A stretch of DNA of 61,336 nucleotides from Phycisphaerales bacterium (lineage in GTDB: Bacteria; Planctomycetota; Phycisphaerae; Phycisphaerales; SM1A02): assembly GCA_030748805.1 (NCBI GenBank), contig JASMLG010000059.1, positions 1 to 61,336 of the forward strand, given 5' to 3'. Numbering within the stretch: the first letter of the stretch is position 1; each line of letters opens with the position of its first letter. Under the pieces are notes generated by a model. The model worked only from the letters and a program-made list of their open reading frames with translations, did not search any database and was not told the DNA's origin. Below are positions 16,565 through 25,827 of the stretch, piece by piece. A program made the position numbers and the translations under genes.

Positions 16565-18432
16565 GCGAAAGAGACAACTCAACCCAACTTGATAAAAGCG
16601 TGTTATGGTTAATCACCCATCGCGTTGGTTCATCATGGAGATGCTTGTTCGCTGAGATTCTCACAAATGAGTTACCTTCAATAGTAAATACCATTGAAGT
16701 TGACACCGACGAAGCATTAGAAATATTAATACAAGACAAGAACCCAACGAAAACATTCTCCGTTCTTCCGGGTTCTGTAACCGTTTGCCGCACAACTGTT
16801 CTACCCGACGTAGATAACGAACAAATCCAAGAAATTCTTCGACTTCAGGCAGAAGCAAAATTACTCGGTGGAATGCCATCCCATCGAAGAGCAATGGCAC
16901 CTCTTGAGTCATCTGCTGGAGAAACAAATCGTGTAGGCCTTATAGTTGCATGGCCTGAAAACTCCTCTTACAAAATCCCCCCTTGCTTGGCAAATGCACA
17001 CTTTGTTCCAGACGCCTGTTCGGTTGCATCTCTTCTTAATGGCATCAGACCAACAGATCCAATCCTACTTGCTGATCCTTCAGATGGAACTGTTACTATT
17101 GCTCTATCCCATGCAAATGGAGCTGCATTACGTGCAATCAAAGAGAATAGCACTACCAAAAGCACCTTCATAGAAAGTGTACTTAAAACAACTAAAGAAA
17201 CAGCAAATATTCACAACCATACAACTTCATTCACCGACAACTTGATTACTAAATTGCAAACCTCTATCTCAGAAATTGAATCTGAGACACCGTTGTTAAT
17301 TTTGCCAGATGAAATCATTGACAGTGCAAGCAAACAAATCGACGGCGCACCAGAGGGCGACAAAGTTTGGTGGAGAAAGTGGGGCATTTCAGTTGGATGC
17401 TTAATTGCTGCAAATAATTCATTGCAACCACTCACAACAATGCTGTACACTGCTCCAGAAGTAAATCCTTCAGCAGTTGACCGATGTATAGAGAAATTAA
17501 GCGATCGTATTTTTGCTACTCGCCTTGTCCTTGTTGCAATCCTTATTCTTGCTCTTGGACCAGCAGTAGTTTCAGGCGTGAAACTTGGTTTACTTAAACT
17601 TATTCATCCAGACATTGACGCACAATACTCTCTAGCTGTTGAAGGTAAAAAACAACAAGTGGTTTACAGGGAACTTGGAAAAACTGCATGGCCGATGACT
17701 AAAATCATCGCAGACATCACAAATAATATACCAATAGGAATTGACATTGAAAGTATTCGTGTTGATATTGGTGATCCGGTTTTTGTACGAGGCAGAGCAC
17801 TTCAAACCGATGGCAATACTGCTGCTGAACTTATCGCAAAAATGCAAGACAATTTGCAATCAACTGGAATGTTTAACGAGATTCAGTTTTCTTATGAAAC
17901 CACAGGTACCTATGGTGATAGAGAATTCGATTTATGGGCTACTGTGACCAACCCATTAAAAAGACCAAGGTACACCACAGATAGTGACTTTGGCGTCTGG
18001 ACACTCGCCATGCGTCAGGATGGAACTCCCCCTGGAGAGCATGTTGAGGAAGATGATTCAAATGACCATATTCTTGATGAAGATGGTTCACCTCTGGCCT
18101 CTGTTAACTTTGACTCTATTCCAGAAGAAACAGATACACCCGCCTATCTGGGAGACCACAAGGAGAGAGAAAGAACGGATCGCCCAAGAGCAAGAGGAGG
18201 TTCTTCGGAAACTCAATCTCACAGTGAGGTTCGTGTTTCGGGGGGAACCTCATCTAGAGTTCCTGAACCTTTAACCGAAGGTCAGATTGCTGTGATGACA
18301 AAGAGCGAAGCGACAATCGCTCTAACCGAGGTCTCTGAAGCTCTTAATCATCTTAAAGGAGATGACGAATCAAAAGAGCGACTTAGAAAAGAGATGCATC
18401 TCCTGCTTGCCCGAATGAAGGAGATTCCCTGA
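16561..18432 (+). CDS. gspL: GspL-like assembly protein with a long C-terminal extension
   Basis: 623 residues, well over the usual 380-420 of GspL. The cytoplasmic part (1 to about 318) has the layout of the PilM/GspL actin-like domain. A single membrane helix, LVLVAILILALGPAVVSGV, sits at about 321-340. A PilN-like periplasmic region follows to about 465 (IIADITNNIPIGIDIESIRVDIGDPVFVRGRA). An acidic, disordered linker (about 470-585) and a final charged helix complete it. GspL couples GspE to the pseudopilus. The assignment rests on the position between gspK and the GspM-like gene and on this layout, not on strong motif identity. Confidence 0.75.
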   Translation: MSERDNSTQLDKSVLWLITHRVGSSWRCLFAEILTNELPSIVNTIEVDTDEALEILIQDKNPTKTFSVLPGSVTVCRTTVLPDVDNEQIQEILRLQAEAKLLGGMPSHRRAMAPLESSAGETNRVGLIVAWPENSSYKIPPCLANAHFVPDACSVASLLNGIRPTDPILLADPSDGTVTIALSHANGAALRAIKENSTTKSTFIESVLKTTKETANIHNHTTSFTDNLITKLQTSISEIESETPLLILPDEIIDSASKQIDGAPEGDKVWWRKWGISVGCLIAANNSLQPLTTMLYTAPEVNPSAVDRCIEKLSDRIFATRLVLVAILILALGPAVVSGVKLGLLKLIHPDIDAQYSLAVEGKKQQVVYRELGKTAWPMTKIIADITNNIPIGIDIESIRVDIGDPVFVRGRALQTDGNTAAELIAKMQDNLQSTGMFNEIQFSYETTGTYGDREFDLWATVTNPLKRPRYTTDSDFGVWTLAMRQDGTPPGEHVEEDDSNDHILDEDGSPLASVNFDSIPEETDTPAYLGDHKERERTDRPRARGGSSETQSHSEVRVSGGTSSRVPEPLTEGQIAVMTKSEATIALTEVSEALNHLKGDDESKERLRKEMHLLLARMKEIP

Positions 18433-19031
18433 TGACAAAGAATTTACAAGAATTCTTATCAAGAATTACTTCTTGGCCAAGAGCAATGCAATGGGCTTTC
18501 TGGGCTGCTGTTATCACTATTGGATTTCTAATCTGGGACTCCACAGTTGCTGATTTAAACGAAATATGGTCCGATGAATCGGCACAAATCGAACTTCACA
18601 TTACTGAAGTGAATAAACCAGTACATATAACATCAAGTGTAAAAAATGCTATAACTTCTTTTGGTAAAGTTGAATTGCCTAGAGAAAAGTCGCATGGTGC
18701 AGCAGCACTGACAGAAGCGGTTCAGGGCATTCTTGGTTCTCATCCCGTCAGAAAAGATGAATACACTAGAACAAAAACCAGTCGCATGAAATCCGGCTCC
18801 CTTCCAGGAATTGCGAGTTCAAGCCAAAATGTTGAACAAGTAATTGGAGATATTAGATTTGAAGCAACACAAGAAGAGGTGCTATCTGTTATCTCAGCAT
18901 TGGAAAGTAACCCTTGGATTGATGCTCTAACTAACGTTCGATTAACAAAAAAAGACGGTCGATGGATTCAGGTAGACTTATCCGTTGAGGCATGGGTAGT
19001 TTCATCTAAAAAGCGGAGGGGGAACAAATGA
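18432..19031 (+). CDS. gspM: GspM/PilO-like inner-membrane protein
   Basis: 199 residues. One membrane helix near the N-terminus (AFWAAVITIGFLIWDSTVADL, about 18-38) is followed by a periplasmic domain. The latter half (IGDIRFEATQEEVLSVISALESNPWIDALTNVRLTKKDG) has the alternating strand-helix pattern of the ferredoxin-like fold in GspM and PilO. Its ATG shares a base with the preceding stop (TGATG). GspM partners GspL in the inner-membrane platform. Identity to known GspM is weak, so the call depends on order and topology. Confidence 0.7.
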   Translation: MTKNLQEFLSRITSWPRAMQWAFWAAVITIGFLIWDSTVADLNEIWSDESAQIELHITEVNKPVHITSSVKNAITSFGKVELPREKSHGAAALTEAVQGILGSHPVRKDEYTRTKTSRMKSGSLPGIASSSQNVEQVIGDIRFEATQEEVLSVISALESNPWIDALTNVRLTKKDGRWIQVDLSVEAWVVSSKKRRGNK

Positions 19032-19630
19032 TTGATAAAAACACCATTCGCGGTCCTCTTGGCTGGGGTCTTGCATCGATAGTTGTAATTTGTATTTTCT
19101 GTATTTACGCATTCATTACTGTTCTATCTCCCTTACTTTTAAGTAGTTCTTCGAACGAAATAGAAAACAAAACCGATTCATTGATCGAAAAACACGATGA
19201 ATATGCCTTAATCGATATCTCAAGGTTCAAAGGAAGATCTGCTTTCTTTAAGCCAATCCGAAAACCGCCACCCCCTCCTCCGCCTCCACCACCTCCAGCA
19301 AATGTACCTGAACCCGAAGATTCAATAATAGACCCTGGACCACCTCCCCCACCAGACGACTACAGAGGTCCTGATTTTATTGCAATCATTGGAGAAGAGG
19401 CTTGGTTTAGGTCTAGCGGATCAGGTTTTGGTAATGTCATAAGAATTAAGGTCGGAGAAGAAAAAGATGGGCTTAAAGTTGTAAGTACAACTGCCCCATC
19501 AATTGTTAAGGTTGAATACCTTCGTGGTGAATATGACCTAGATTTATTCGAAAGAGATGAGCCATTCTTCTTAGAAAACCCACCTCCATCAACTTCAGTA
19601 GATTTCCTAGAAGAAGTTGACGGCAATTAA
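19028..19630 (+). CDS. GspC/PilP-like protein with polyproline linker
   Basis: 200 residues. A single membrane helix spans about 13-38 (LASIVVICIFCIYAFITVLSPLLL). A linker with 11 consecutive prolines at 80-90 and five more at 105-109 should stand away from the membrane as a rigid rod. The small C-terminal domain (about 114-180) is beta-rich and resembles the homology region by which GspC or PilP contacts the secretin. The position, last of the inner-membrane genes and before the secretin, supports a GspC role, though the order differs from the classical gspC-first operon. No PDZ domain follows the linker. The homology-region assignment is inference. Confidence 0.6.
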   Translation: MIDKNTIRGPLGWGLASIVVICIFCIYAFITVLSPLLLSSSSNEIENKTDSLIEKHDEYALIDISRFKGRSAFFKPIRKPPPPPPPPPPPANVPEPEDSIIDPGPPPPPDDYRGPDFIAIIGEEAWFRSSGSGFGNVIRIKVGEEKDGLKVVSTTAPSIVKVEYLRGEYDLDLFERDEPFFLENPPPSTSVDFLEEVDGN

Positions 19631-19849
19631 ACCAAAAAAATATTCAATTCTGCATTTTAGGTCAATAAAGCCACTCTCATAAGCATGGTTTTCTGCGAAG
19701 TAGTGGGCAATATTGCCGATGATAGTCCGATAGGTTTTCTTTTGAATGTTTACCGCTATAAAAGTAATAATTGTCCCAAAATGTCGTTATCCCTCTAACC
19801 CAAAATTTGTTTGTTGAAACCTAGTGGGAGATTTAAGAAGGATTTAAGA
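19631..19849. other. Intergenic region before gspD, no clear element
   Basis: The 219 bases between the GspC-like gene and gspD are AT-rich and have no convincing ORF or strong hairpin. A weak promoter-like pair, TTGAAT (19742-19747) and TAATAA (19765-19770) with a 17-base spacer, lies 80 bases before the gspD start. This is the only sizeable gap in the secretion cluster, so gspD may have its own transcription start. Confidence 0.3.
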
Positions 19850-22444
19850 GTGAGTATTAAAACAGTATTACAATTAATTTTAACATTTATTATTGCAGTT
19901 TCTGCTTCAGCGATTGCTCAGGATCGACCAGTCCCAGAACCAGCACCAACGATTGATTTGCCTGACCCTGAAGTCCAAGAAGAGGTACTTGTTGAAGAAG
20001 AGGTTTCATCAGAATCGAACGATAGCCAAGAAGACATTGACACTCAGGAATTAGATATAGCCGATACCGTAGACGTTGAAGTAGTCACAGGTACATCAGA
20101 TACCATTCGATGGCCTCTGCAACGGGAAATTAAAGGTGGGCTTGTAATACTCTCTTTTGATGACGTAACCATTGAAGAAACACTCGGATTCATAGCACAA
20201 ACAACTGGCAAGGTTGTTATCCCCGTAAACGCGGCTGCCCTCAAATCAAAGAAAATAACTTTACACAATGACGAACCTGTTGATCGCGGAATTGCCCTTG
20301 ACTTACTTTTTCAAGCGTTTCGACTAAATGATGTTGGAGTTATTGAAAGAAATGACATCATCATCATCGGCACACTTCAAGATATGCTCGATGATATCGG
20401 TGATATACCTGTAATAGGTGTAGATGAAGATGTCATGAACAGACAAGACCGCGGAACTCTGGTTATTAAGGTTTATTCTGTAGAGAAAACAGAAGCAAAT
20501 GTTATTGGCGACAACATAAGTGAGATGTTTCCTGATTACGGTTCACTAACAGTTTATCCAGAATCAAACCAAATTGTCCTACTTGGAGACATAGGTCTTT
20601 GCCAACAAGTACAACAACTTATTAATCAATTAGATCGAATTTGGCGTAGTGGAAAATTAAAAACGTTTCGCCTAAAGTACGCTGATGCCTCAGAGATTTC
20701 TTCAAACATCTTAGACCTGTTTGAAGAAAGTGGCTCTACAAGTACAGTTAGATCAAATCAAAACAGAAACCAACGGAGTAGAACTACTCCAACCACAACA
20801 AACACCGAGGAAGTCGAATTACGGTTGACCGTAAATATGCAACAAAACTCTGTGACTGTTCAAGCAGAGCCAGAAATAATGGATGACATTGAAGAACTTA
20901 TCATAACAGAGTGGGATCTCCCAAGACCAACCGAAACGAGCAAGATGTACGTTCTGAAGTACAGCGACCCAATTAAAATTCGCAATTTACTGCAAGAGAT
21001 TCTCGGAGACGGGTCAACAGGTGGAGGTGGATCTTCTAGACCAGGGCAAAACCAACGCGCTGATGTCACTCAATCAATTAGTGGGGTTTACAGATTTGAG
21101 GCATATCCAGACAAAAATGCGCTCTTAGTATTATCTAAAACCGAAGAAAGTTTTTCATTTCTTGACGCTATGATTGAATCGCTAGATCAACCTTCTGATG
21201 TTGGACTGCCAATAGTTGTTGAATTAAAGCACGCAAATGCAGTTGCTTTATCTGAAGAATTGAACGCTCTTCTAGCCCCACCTGGGGTGTCTGCAACGAT
21301 TCCACGACCCGACTCGGGACTATCTGGTGAGGGTTTTAGTGAAGAGGGTGAATCAGCAAGCGGAAGTAGTGAGACAGGTGGACAATTAAGTTTCCCTTGG
21401 CAACAGGGAGGAACGGCTAATAGCGATGATCAATCACCAGAATCATCACTTATTTCGAAAATTAGAATTGTTCCTATTGTCAGGCAGAATGCAATTACAG
21501 TACTAGCGCCACCAGCATACCTACAATCAATTATTGAAGTAATAGAGAAGTTTGACAGAGCTACTCGTCAAGTGATGATTTCTGCAACTATTGCTGCTGT
21601 AACTCTAACCGATGATTTGGAACTAGGACTTCGCTGGGGTTCAAACTTAGCAGCAACTGGTGACAACTCCGTCGGTTTGAATGGTAGTTTGGCTGGAACT
21701 ATCGACAATGTTCTAAGTGGGTTATTCGAAGACAATGGAGCGATATTCACACTTGGATCGAATACAAACAACGTTGGCATGATAATTGATTTACTTAACC
21801 AATTAACTAATGTTCGCATTATCCAACAACCAAGAACTTTCACTTCTGACAATCAAGAATCTGTTTTCTTCAACGGCTCAGAAGTTCCAATTAGAACTAC
21901 ATCTACTTTACTTTCTGGTGGTGAAACACAAACAGGGATTGAATATCGCGATGTTGGCGTGATGCTGAATGTCAGACCACGAATCACGACCCATGGAAAC
22001 ATAGACCTTACTATTAATGTTGAACTCTCAGAGCAAAGCGGAGCAAGCGCTGACATTGACAACAACCCTATCTTTTCCAGAAGGCAAGTCCGAAGTCAAG
22101 TTCAGTTGAAAAATGGACAGACGGTTTTAATTGGGGGATTATTAAAAGAGAGTGAATCAAAAGTTAAACGTAAGGTTCCTCTTCTTGGTGACATCCCACT
22201 TATTGGTGGTCTTTTCTCTTCAGTTGATGATACCACTGTACGAGAAGAACTTTTAGTTTTCATAACTCCGATTATTGTTGAAGACCTTGAAGACAACGAC
22301 TCTAACTATAATGTCAAGTACCTTGAACGCCTAGAGGAAATCTCAATGCCACTAGATGAGTTTATAAAAAAGGTTGATGAAGGCGACGATTTTCTAAATG
22401 ATCGTCTGAAGCATCCTAGTTCAGATTACCGACTACACGACTAA
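19850..22444 (+). CDS. gspD: Type II secretion outer-membrane secretin GspD
   Basis: 864 residues from the GTG at 19850, chosen because AAGAAGGA lies about 8 bases upstream and a clean signal peptide (VSIKTVLQLILTFIIAVSASAIAQ) follows; an in-frame TTG at 19811 would add 13 residues. After an acidic spacer come an N0 domain (SFDDVTIEETLGFIAQTTGK), N1-N3 repeats and the secretin barrel from about 590. The barrel has VFFNGSEVPIRT, GVMLNVRPRI, LKNGQTVLIGGLL and KVPLLGDIPLIGGLF. Gly/Ser-rich inserts lie near 385 and 487-520. It forms the outer-membrane channel through which folded proteins leave. No GspS-type pilotin is obvious, although the lipoprotein encoded next is a candidate partner. Confidence 0.94.
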   Translation: MSIKTVLQLILTFIIAVSASAIAQDRPVPEPAPTIDLPDPEVQEEVLVEEEVSSESNDSQEDIDTQELDIADTVDVEVVTGTSDTIRWPLQREIKGGLVILSFDDVTIEETLGFIAQTTGKVVIPVNAAALKSKKITLHNDEPVDRGIALDLLFQAFRLNDVGVIERNDIIIIGTLQDMLDDIGDIPVIGVDEDVMNRQDRGTLVIKVYSVEKTEANVIGDNISEMFPDYGSLTVYPESNQIVLLGDIGLCQQVQQLINQLDRIWRSGKLKTFRLKYADASEISSNILDLFEESGSTSTVRSNQNRNQRSRTTPTTTNTEEVELRLTVNMQQNSVTVQAEPEIMDDIEELIITEWDLPRPTETSKMYVLKYSDPIKIRNLLQEILGDGSTGGGGSSRPGQNQRADVTQSISGVYRFEAYPDKNALLVLSKTEESFSFLDAMIESLDQPSDVGLPIVVELKHANAVALSEELNALLAPPGVSATIPRPDSGLSGEGFSEEGESASGSSETGGQLSFPWQQGGTANSDDQSPESSLISKIRIVPIVRQNAITVLAPPAYLQSIIEVIEKFDRATRQVMISATIAAVTLTDDLELGLRWGSNLAATGDNSVGLNGSLAGTIDNVLSGLFEDNGAIFTLGSNTNNVGMIIDLLNQLTNVRIIQQPRTFTSDNQESVFFNGSEVPIRTTSTLLSGGETQTGIEYRDVGVMLNVRPRITTHGNIDLTINVELSEQSGASADIDNNPIFSRRQVRSQVQLKNGQTVLIGGLLKESESKVKRKVPLLGDIPLIGGLFSSVDDTTVREELLVFITPIIVEDLEDNDSNYNVKYLERLEEISMPLDEFIKKVDEGDDFLNDRLKHPSSDYRLHD

Positions 22445-22458
22445 AAAACCAGAGCATA

Positions 22459-23640
22459 ATGCGACATTTTTTACATCGACAAAAAACAACATTCGTCTTT
22501 TGTCTGACAACTATAGTCCTTATAGTCCTATTGAACAGTTGTGCTACCAGTAATACTACGACAAAACCAAATGTTAGCAAACAAGACAAACTAGATGTTA
22601 TTCAGTCATTGAATGAGACCATTTCTGTAGTTCCAAGTGCAACTGTTACAACATCTGATGACATCGATTGGCATGTTGGTGTATTACCATGGGATAGGTT
22701 TACACTTCCCTCAATTTCTCCAAACGGTTTACACGCCGCAGTACAGTTAGGCACCCACCCCTCCATTGATTTTCTTTGTGGACACTCAAATACTTCGGTT
22801 GATTCAACAACTATTGAACTGCATCAGCTTGATCCAATGAGAGGTAAAACGACTACGCCAATCGTACTAGAGCATTCTGATTTAATTTTGTGCGGGAGTG
22901 CTAGCAACCATTCATTTTTAGTAGAAGCACCAATGGGGAAAAACAGCAGATGGATAGGAACTGTTGACTGGAGTACAGGAATAATTAGTTGGATTGTTTC
23001 TGATAACAACCTAAATGCCTTTCCTGCTATGAACATTTATGGCGATATTGCATGGTCACAACAACCTCCCAAGTCAAAAAGATTTTATCTAATTCTAATG
23101 AAAAATGGCAAGAAGCAAATAATTGACGATGGAATAAGCGATTGGATTGCACCAACTTATGTTGATAGTGACAGAATTCGGGTTTATCGACTAAACAAAG
23201 GAAAACTTGATTTGGTTGAGATTGATTTAAATGCAAGAGAACCACTTCTTACTACCATTTCACTGACAATCATGGAGTCAGGAGCATCGCGAGCAACTGC
23301 TTGGCAAATAGCATCAACAAATCCAACTATGATTGGAACAAATGGTCATGCCTTCTACCACCCACTAGAAGAAAGAATGGTTATTTGGCAACCTGAATCA
23401 TTCACTGAAACAACTTCACTCACTCCTTACAGTATTGCTGCTGTACCAGTTTCGGATGAATCGTGGTTAGTTGCAACAGACAATCGAACTCTAAGGCAAA
23501 AAGTTGGTGATAAAGATGGAATTCAACTACGAAATAAACTTTGCATTCCAATTGAAACTACATCAAAACAGTGGACACACCTTATGCTTATCCCAGATCG
23601 AAATCGCCTTCAAGTCCGTGCAATTAACCTAAGTAACTAA
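22459..23640 (+). CDS. Lipoprotein of unknown function with propeller-like body, next to gspD
   Basis: 393 residues. The N-terminus has a basic start, a hydrophobic run and the lipobox LLNSC, so it is likely lipid-anchored. The body contains repeated segments of the TolB/WD40-like style, such as LPSISPNGLHAAVQLG and DIAWSQQPPKSKRFYLILMKNGKKQIIDD, which suggests a beta-propeller, but no repeat is strong enough to name a family. It starts 14 bases after the gspD stop and is followed by a gap, so it is probably the last gene of the secretion operon. A structural or pilotin-like role with the secretin is possible but unproven. Confidence 0.65.
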   Translation: MRHFLHRQKTTFVFCLTTIVLIVLLNSCATSNTTTKPNVSKQDKLDVIQSLNETISVVPSATVTTSDDIDWHVGVLPWDRFTLPSISPNGLHAAVQLGTHPSIDFLCGHSNTSVDSTTIELHQLDPMRGKTTTPIVLEHSDLILCGSASNHSFLVEAPMGKNSRWIGTVDWSTGIISWIVSDNNLNAFPAMNIYGDIAWSQQPPKSKRFYLILMKNGKKQIIDDGISDWIAPTYVDSDRIRVYRLNKGKLDLVEIDLNAREPLLTTISLTIMESGASRATAWQIASTNPTMIGTNGHAFYHPLEERMVIWQPESFTETTSLTPYSIAAVPVSDESWLVATDNRTLRQKVGDKDGIQLRNKLCIPIETTSKQWTHLMLIPDRNRLQVRAINLSN

Positions 23641-23737
23641 TAGTAACAGTCGCACCTATTCACTCAGATTACTACCTAGCATCTGAGCAGGAATTACAAA
23701 TTACATTCTAATAAACTGAACTTCTCGCAGAGAGGTT

Positions 23738-25822
23738 TCATTCTAAAGTAGCAGCAGCAGAGATCATTCCCTCGTCTTGAATGTATGTCCTTGGTTTGTA
23801 TAGGAATCCTACTCCGACAAACAATATAGCAGTACCAAGCATCAGCCAAGTAAAGAATTCAAAATACGCAGCTCCCTCAAGAATCGTTGCTCCACCAACT
23901 TGCCAAGTGATGGAGAAATCGTGATTTTGTTTTACGATTTCTGTTTTATCTTTAATTTGTGACTCTGGGATAAACTGCTCCCATGTTGCATTGGTATTCC
24001 CCTTTTCAACTGCTTTCTTAGCGTCTATTTCTGCTTGTCTAACAACTATCCAAGAATGCTCAGGATGAAAAATGGACTTTCCACCAACTGAACTAGAATT
24101 AGTAATCATTTCGTTTTGTTGCTCAACTGTATGAGATTCGACGCTAACTTCAGCGCGAATATCGTTTTGAGTCATAAACACCTTATCTGGACCTTCGCTT
24201 GTAATAATAAAATGACGACGATTTACTAATCGATAGTGCAAGGGCTTTCCCCAAGGGTCTTGTAAATTTCTTATTGCGTTTGCCCCTTCATCAGCAAATG
24301 GCAACCGGTCATTTTGATCCCAAAATTGCCCAACATTAGCAATCGCTTCTTGTATAACTGAAACTTCAGAAGTAACTAGGGATCTTCTTTCTAGGTCTGG
24401 AGCATATCCAACTCTAATTTCATCATCTCCAATTGACTCTTCCCATCCCTTAATAATCAACTCAAATCCACCATCCTCAACCACCTTATATTTCATACCC
24501 TTTTGTTCTGCTTGTATTTTTCGATCGTCGTGGGTTAATCCATCGACATTCCATCCTGATACTAGAGATTTAACTTCCGCAAGACCATCAGGAACCATAA
24601 TAAAATGGTTCACCCCAGCTGTAAACAAATTACCAAGTGAGACACTCATCAAAAACAATGCCATGATGACTGATTTCATTTTCTTAGGAGCCTGAGTATA
24701 TGCAAATTCCAACCCTGTTATAGAAACCATTACTTCAGAAGCAGTCAGGATTGCATAAGCAAGAACTTGCCATCCAATTGATGGACGCTGCCCTGCATCA
24801 ATCCATCCTTGCACTATCCCAATCATAGTAAAGCCAGCAACCATCACAAAAAGCCCAAAAGATATTTTACGAATAGGGGTTAGTTTCCAGACCTTGTTAA
24901 TTATGGGATAAATGACAAACTGGAATGTTGGAATGTAAATCAAAATCATAATTGGATTCACCGCTTGAATTTGAGATGAAAGCCAATTCATTCCAAGCCA
25001 ATTCCTGTTTAAATCCTCTGCTTGTAACACCCAAGATGATCCCGTCTGGTCAAATAAAGCCCAAAAGACAGCGATAAAAATAAATATAATTGCAAGTTTT
25101 AAAATCGCTTTAATTCCAGTCCAACTGAATGTTTCACTTACCCAATCCATACCTCCTGCGGGTATGTGAATAAAAACATTTCTGCCCATCCAAAAAGCAA
25201 TAGTTGCTATCGCCATCAAAACGCCAGGAACTCCGAATGCCAAGTGAGGTCCATACCACTCAAGGAGCCAGGGAGTTAACATAGTTGATAGAAATGCACC
25301 TGTGTTAATAGAGAAATAAAACCACCCGAAAACTTTTTCTAATAGGTGTGAGTTTTGTTTTCCAAATTGGTCACCAACATGAGCAGAAACACAAGGTTTA
25401 ATCCCTCCGGAACCGACAGAAATTAAAATCAATCCTATGGCAAGAACAATGCCGGGTGACAAGTCAATAGCTTCAGTAGATCCCATCAAAGCCAGAACAC
25501 CGTGCCCTGCACAGTACACGACACTTAAAAGCATGATTGTCAAATATTTCCCAAGAACAATATCGGCAAGTAGCGCACCCATAATCGGGAAGAAATACAC
25601 CGCTGTCGTAAAAAGGTGATAGTTCTCCATCGCTTCTGGTCTTGTCATTGCTTCATTTCCAGCTCCGGGTAACATGAATAAGTACTGAGTCATGAAGATA
25701 ACTAGAATGCCCTTCATTCCATAAAAGCTGAAACGTTCCGCTGCTTCGTTCCCAATAATGTATGGAATACCTTTTGGCATCGCCTTCGAAGGAACAGGAG
25801 CGGTTAAATATTTATTTGACAT
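23738..25822 (-). CDS. POT family (proton-dependent oligopeptide) transporter with a large soluble insert
   Basis: 694 residues, against 450-520 for ordinary bacterial POT proteins. The family signature is near the N-terminus: GNEAAERFSFYGMKGI (the ExxERF motif that handles protons), followed by 11-12 membrane helices. About 225 extra residues sit between the last-but-one and last helices (roughly 415-640). Inside the insert, around residue 520, is QDPWGKPLHYRLVN followed by HFIITSEGPDK and TQNDI. This closely mirrors the GspG C-terminal pattern (DPWGNPFEIII...FDIISYGEDG) seen at 13250. The transporter should import di- and tripeptides with protons. It starts 5 bases after the asparaginase-like gene stops. 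Confidence 0.9.
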   Translation of the reverse strand: MSNKYLTAPVPSKAMPKGIPYIIGNEAAERFSFYGMKGILVIFMTQYLFMLPGAGNEAMTRPEAMENYHLFTTAVYFFPIMGALLADIVLGKYLTIMLLSVVYCAGHGVLALMGSTEAIDLSPGIVLAIGLILISVGSGGIKPCVSAHVGDQFGKQNSHLLEKVFGWFYFSINTGAFLSTMLTPWLLEWYGPHLAFGVPGVLMAIATIAFWMGRNVFIHIPAGGMDWVSETFSWTGIKAILKLAIIFIFIAVFWALFDQTGSSWVLQAEDLNRNWLGMNWLSSQIQAVNPIMILIYIPTFQFVIYPIINKVWKLTPIRKISFGLFVMVAGFTMIGIVQGWIDAGQRPSIGWQVLAYAILTASEVMVSITGLEFAYTQAPKKMKSVIMALFLMSVSLGNLFTAGVNHFIMVPDGLAEVKSLVSGWNVDGLTHDDRKIQAEQKGMKYKVVEDGGFELIIKGWEESIGDDEIRVGYAPDLERRSLVTSEVSVIQEAIANVGQFWDQNDRLPFADEGANAIRNLQDPWGKPLHYRLVNRRHFIITSEGPDKVFMTQNDIRAEVSVESHTVEQQNEMITNSSSVGGKSIFHPEHSWIVVRQAEIDAKKAVEKGNTNATWEQFIPESQIKDKTEIVKQNHDFSITWQVGGATILEGAAYFEFFTWLMLGTAILFVGVGFLYKPRTYIQDEGMISAAATLE

Positions 25823-25827
25823 CTGAG

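Noticed and set aside
10084..22444. Type IV pilus rather than type II secretion
   Set aside because: No PilT-like retraction ATPase is present, gspK- and GspG-type sequences are present, and gene order G-H-I-J-K fits secretion.
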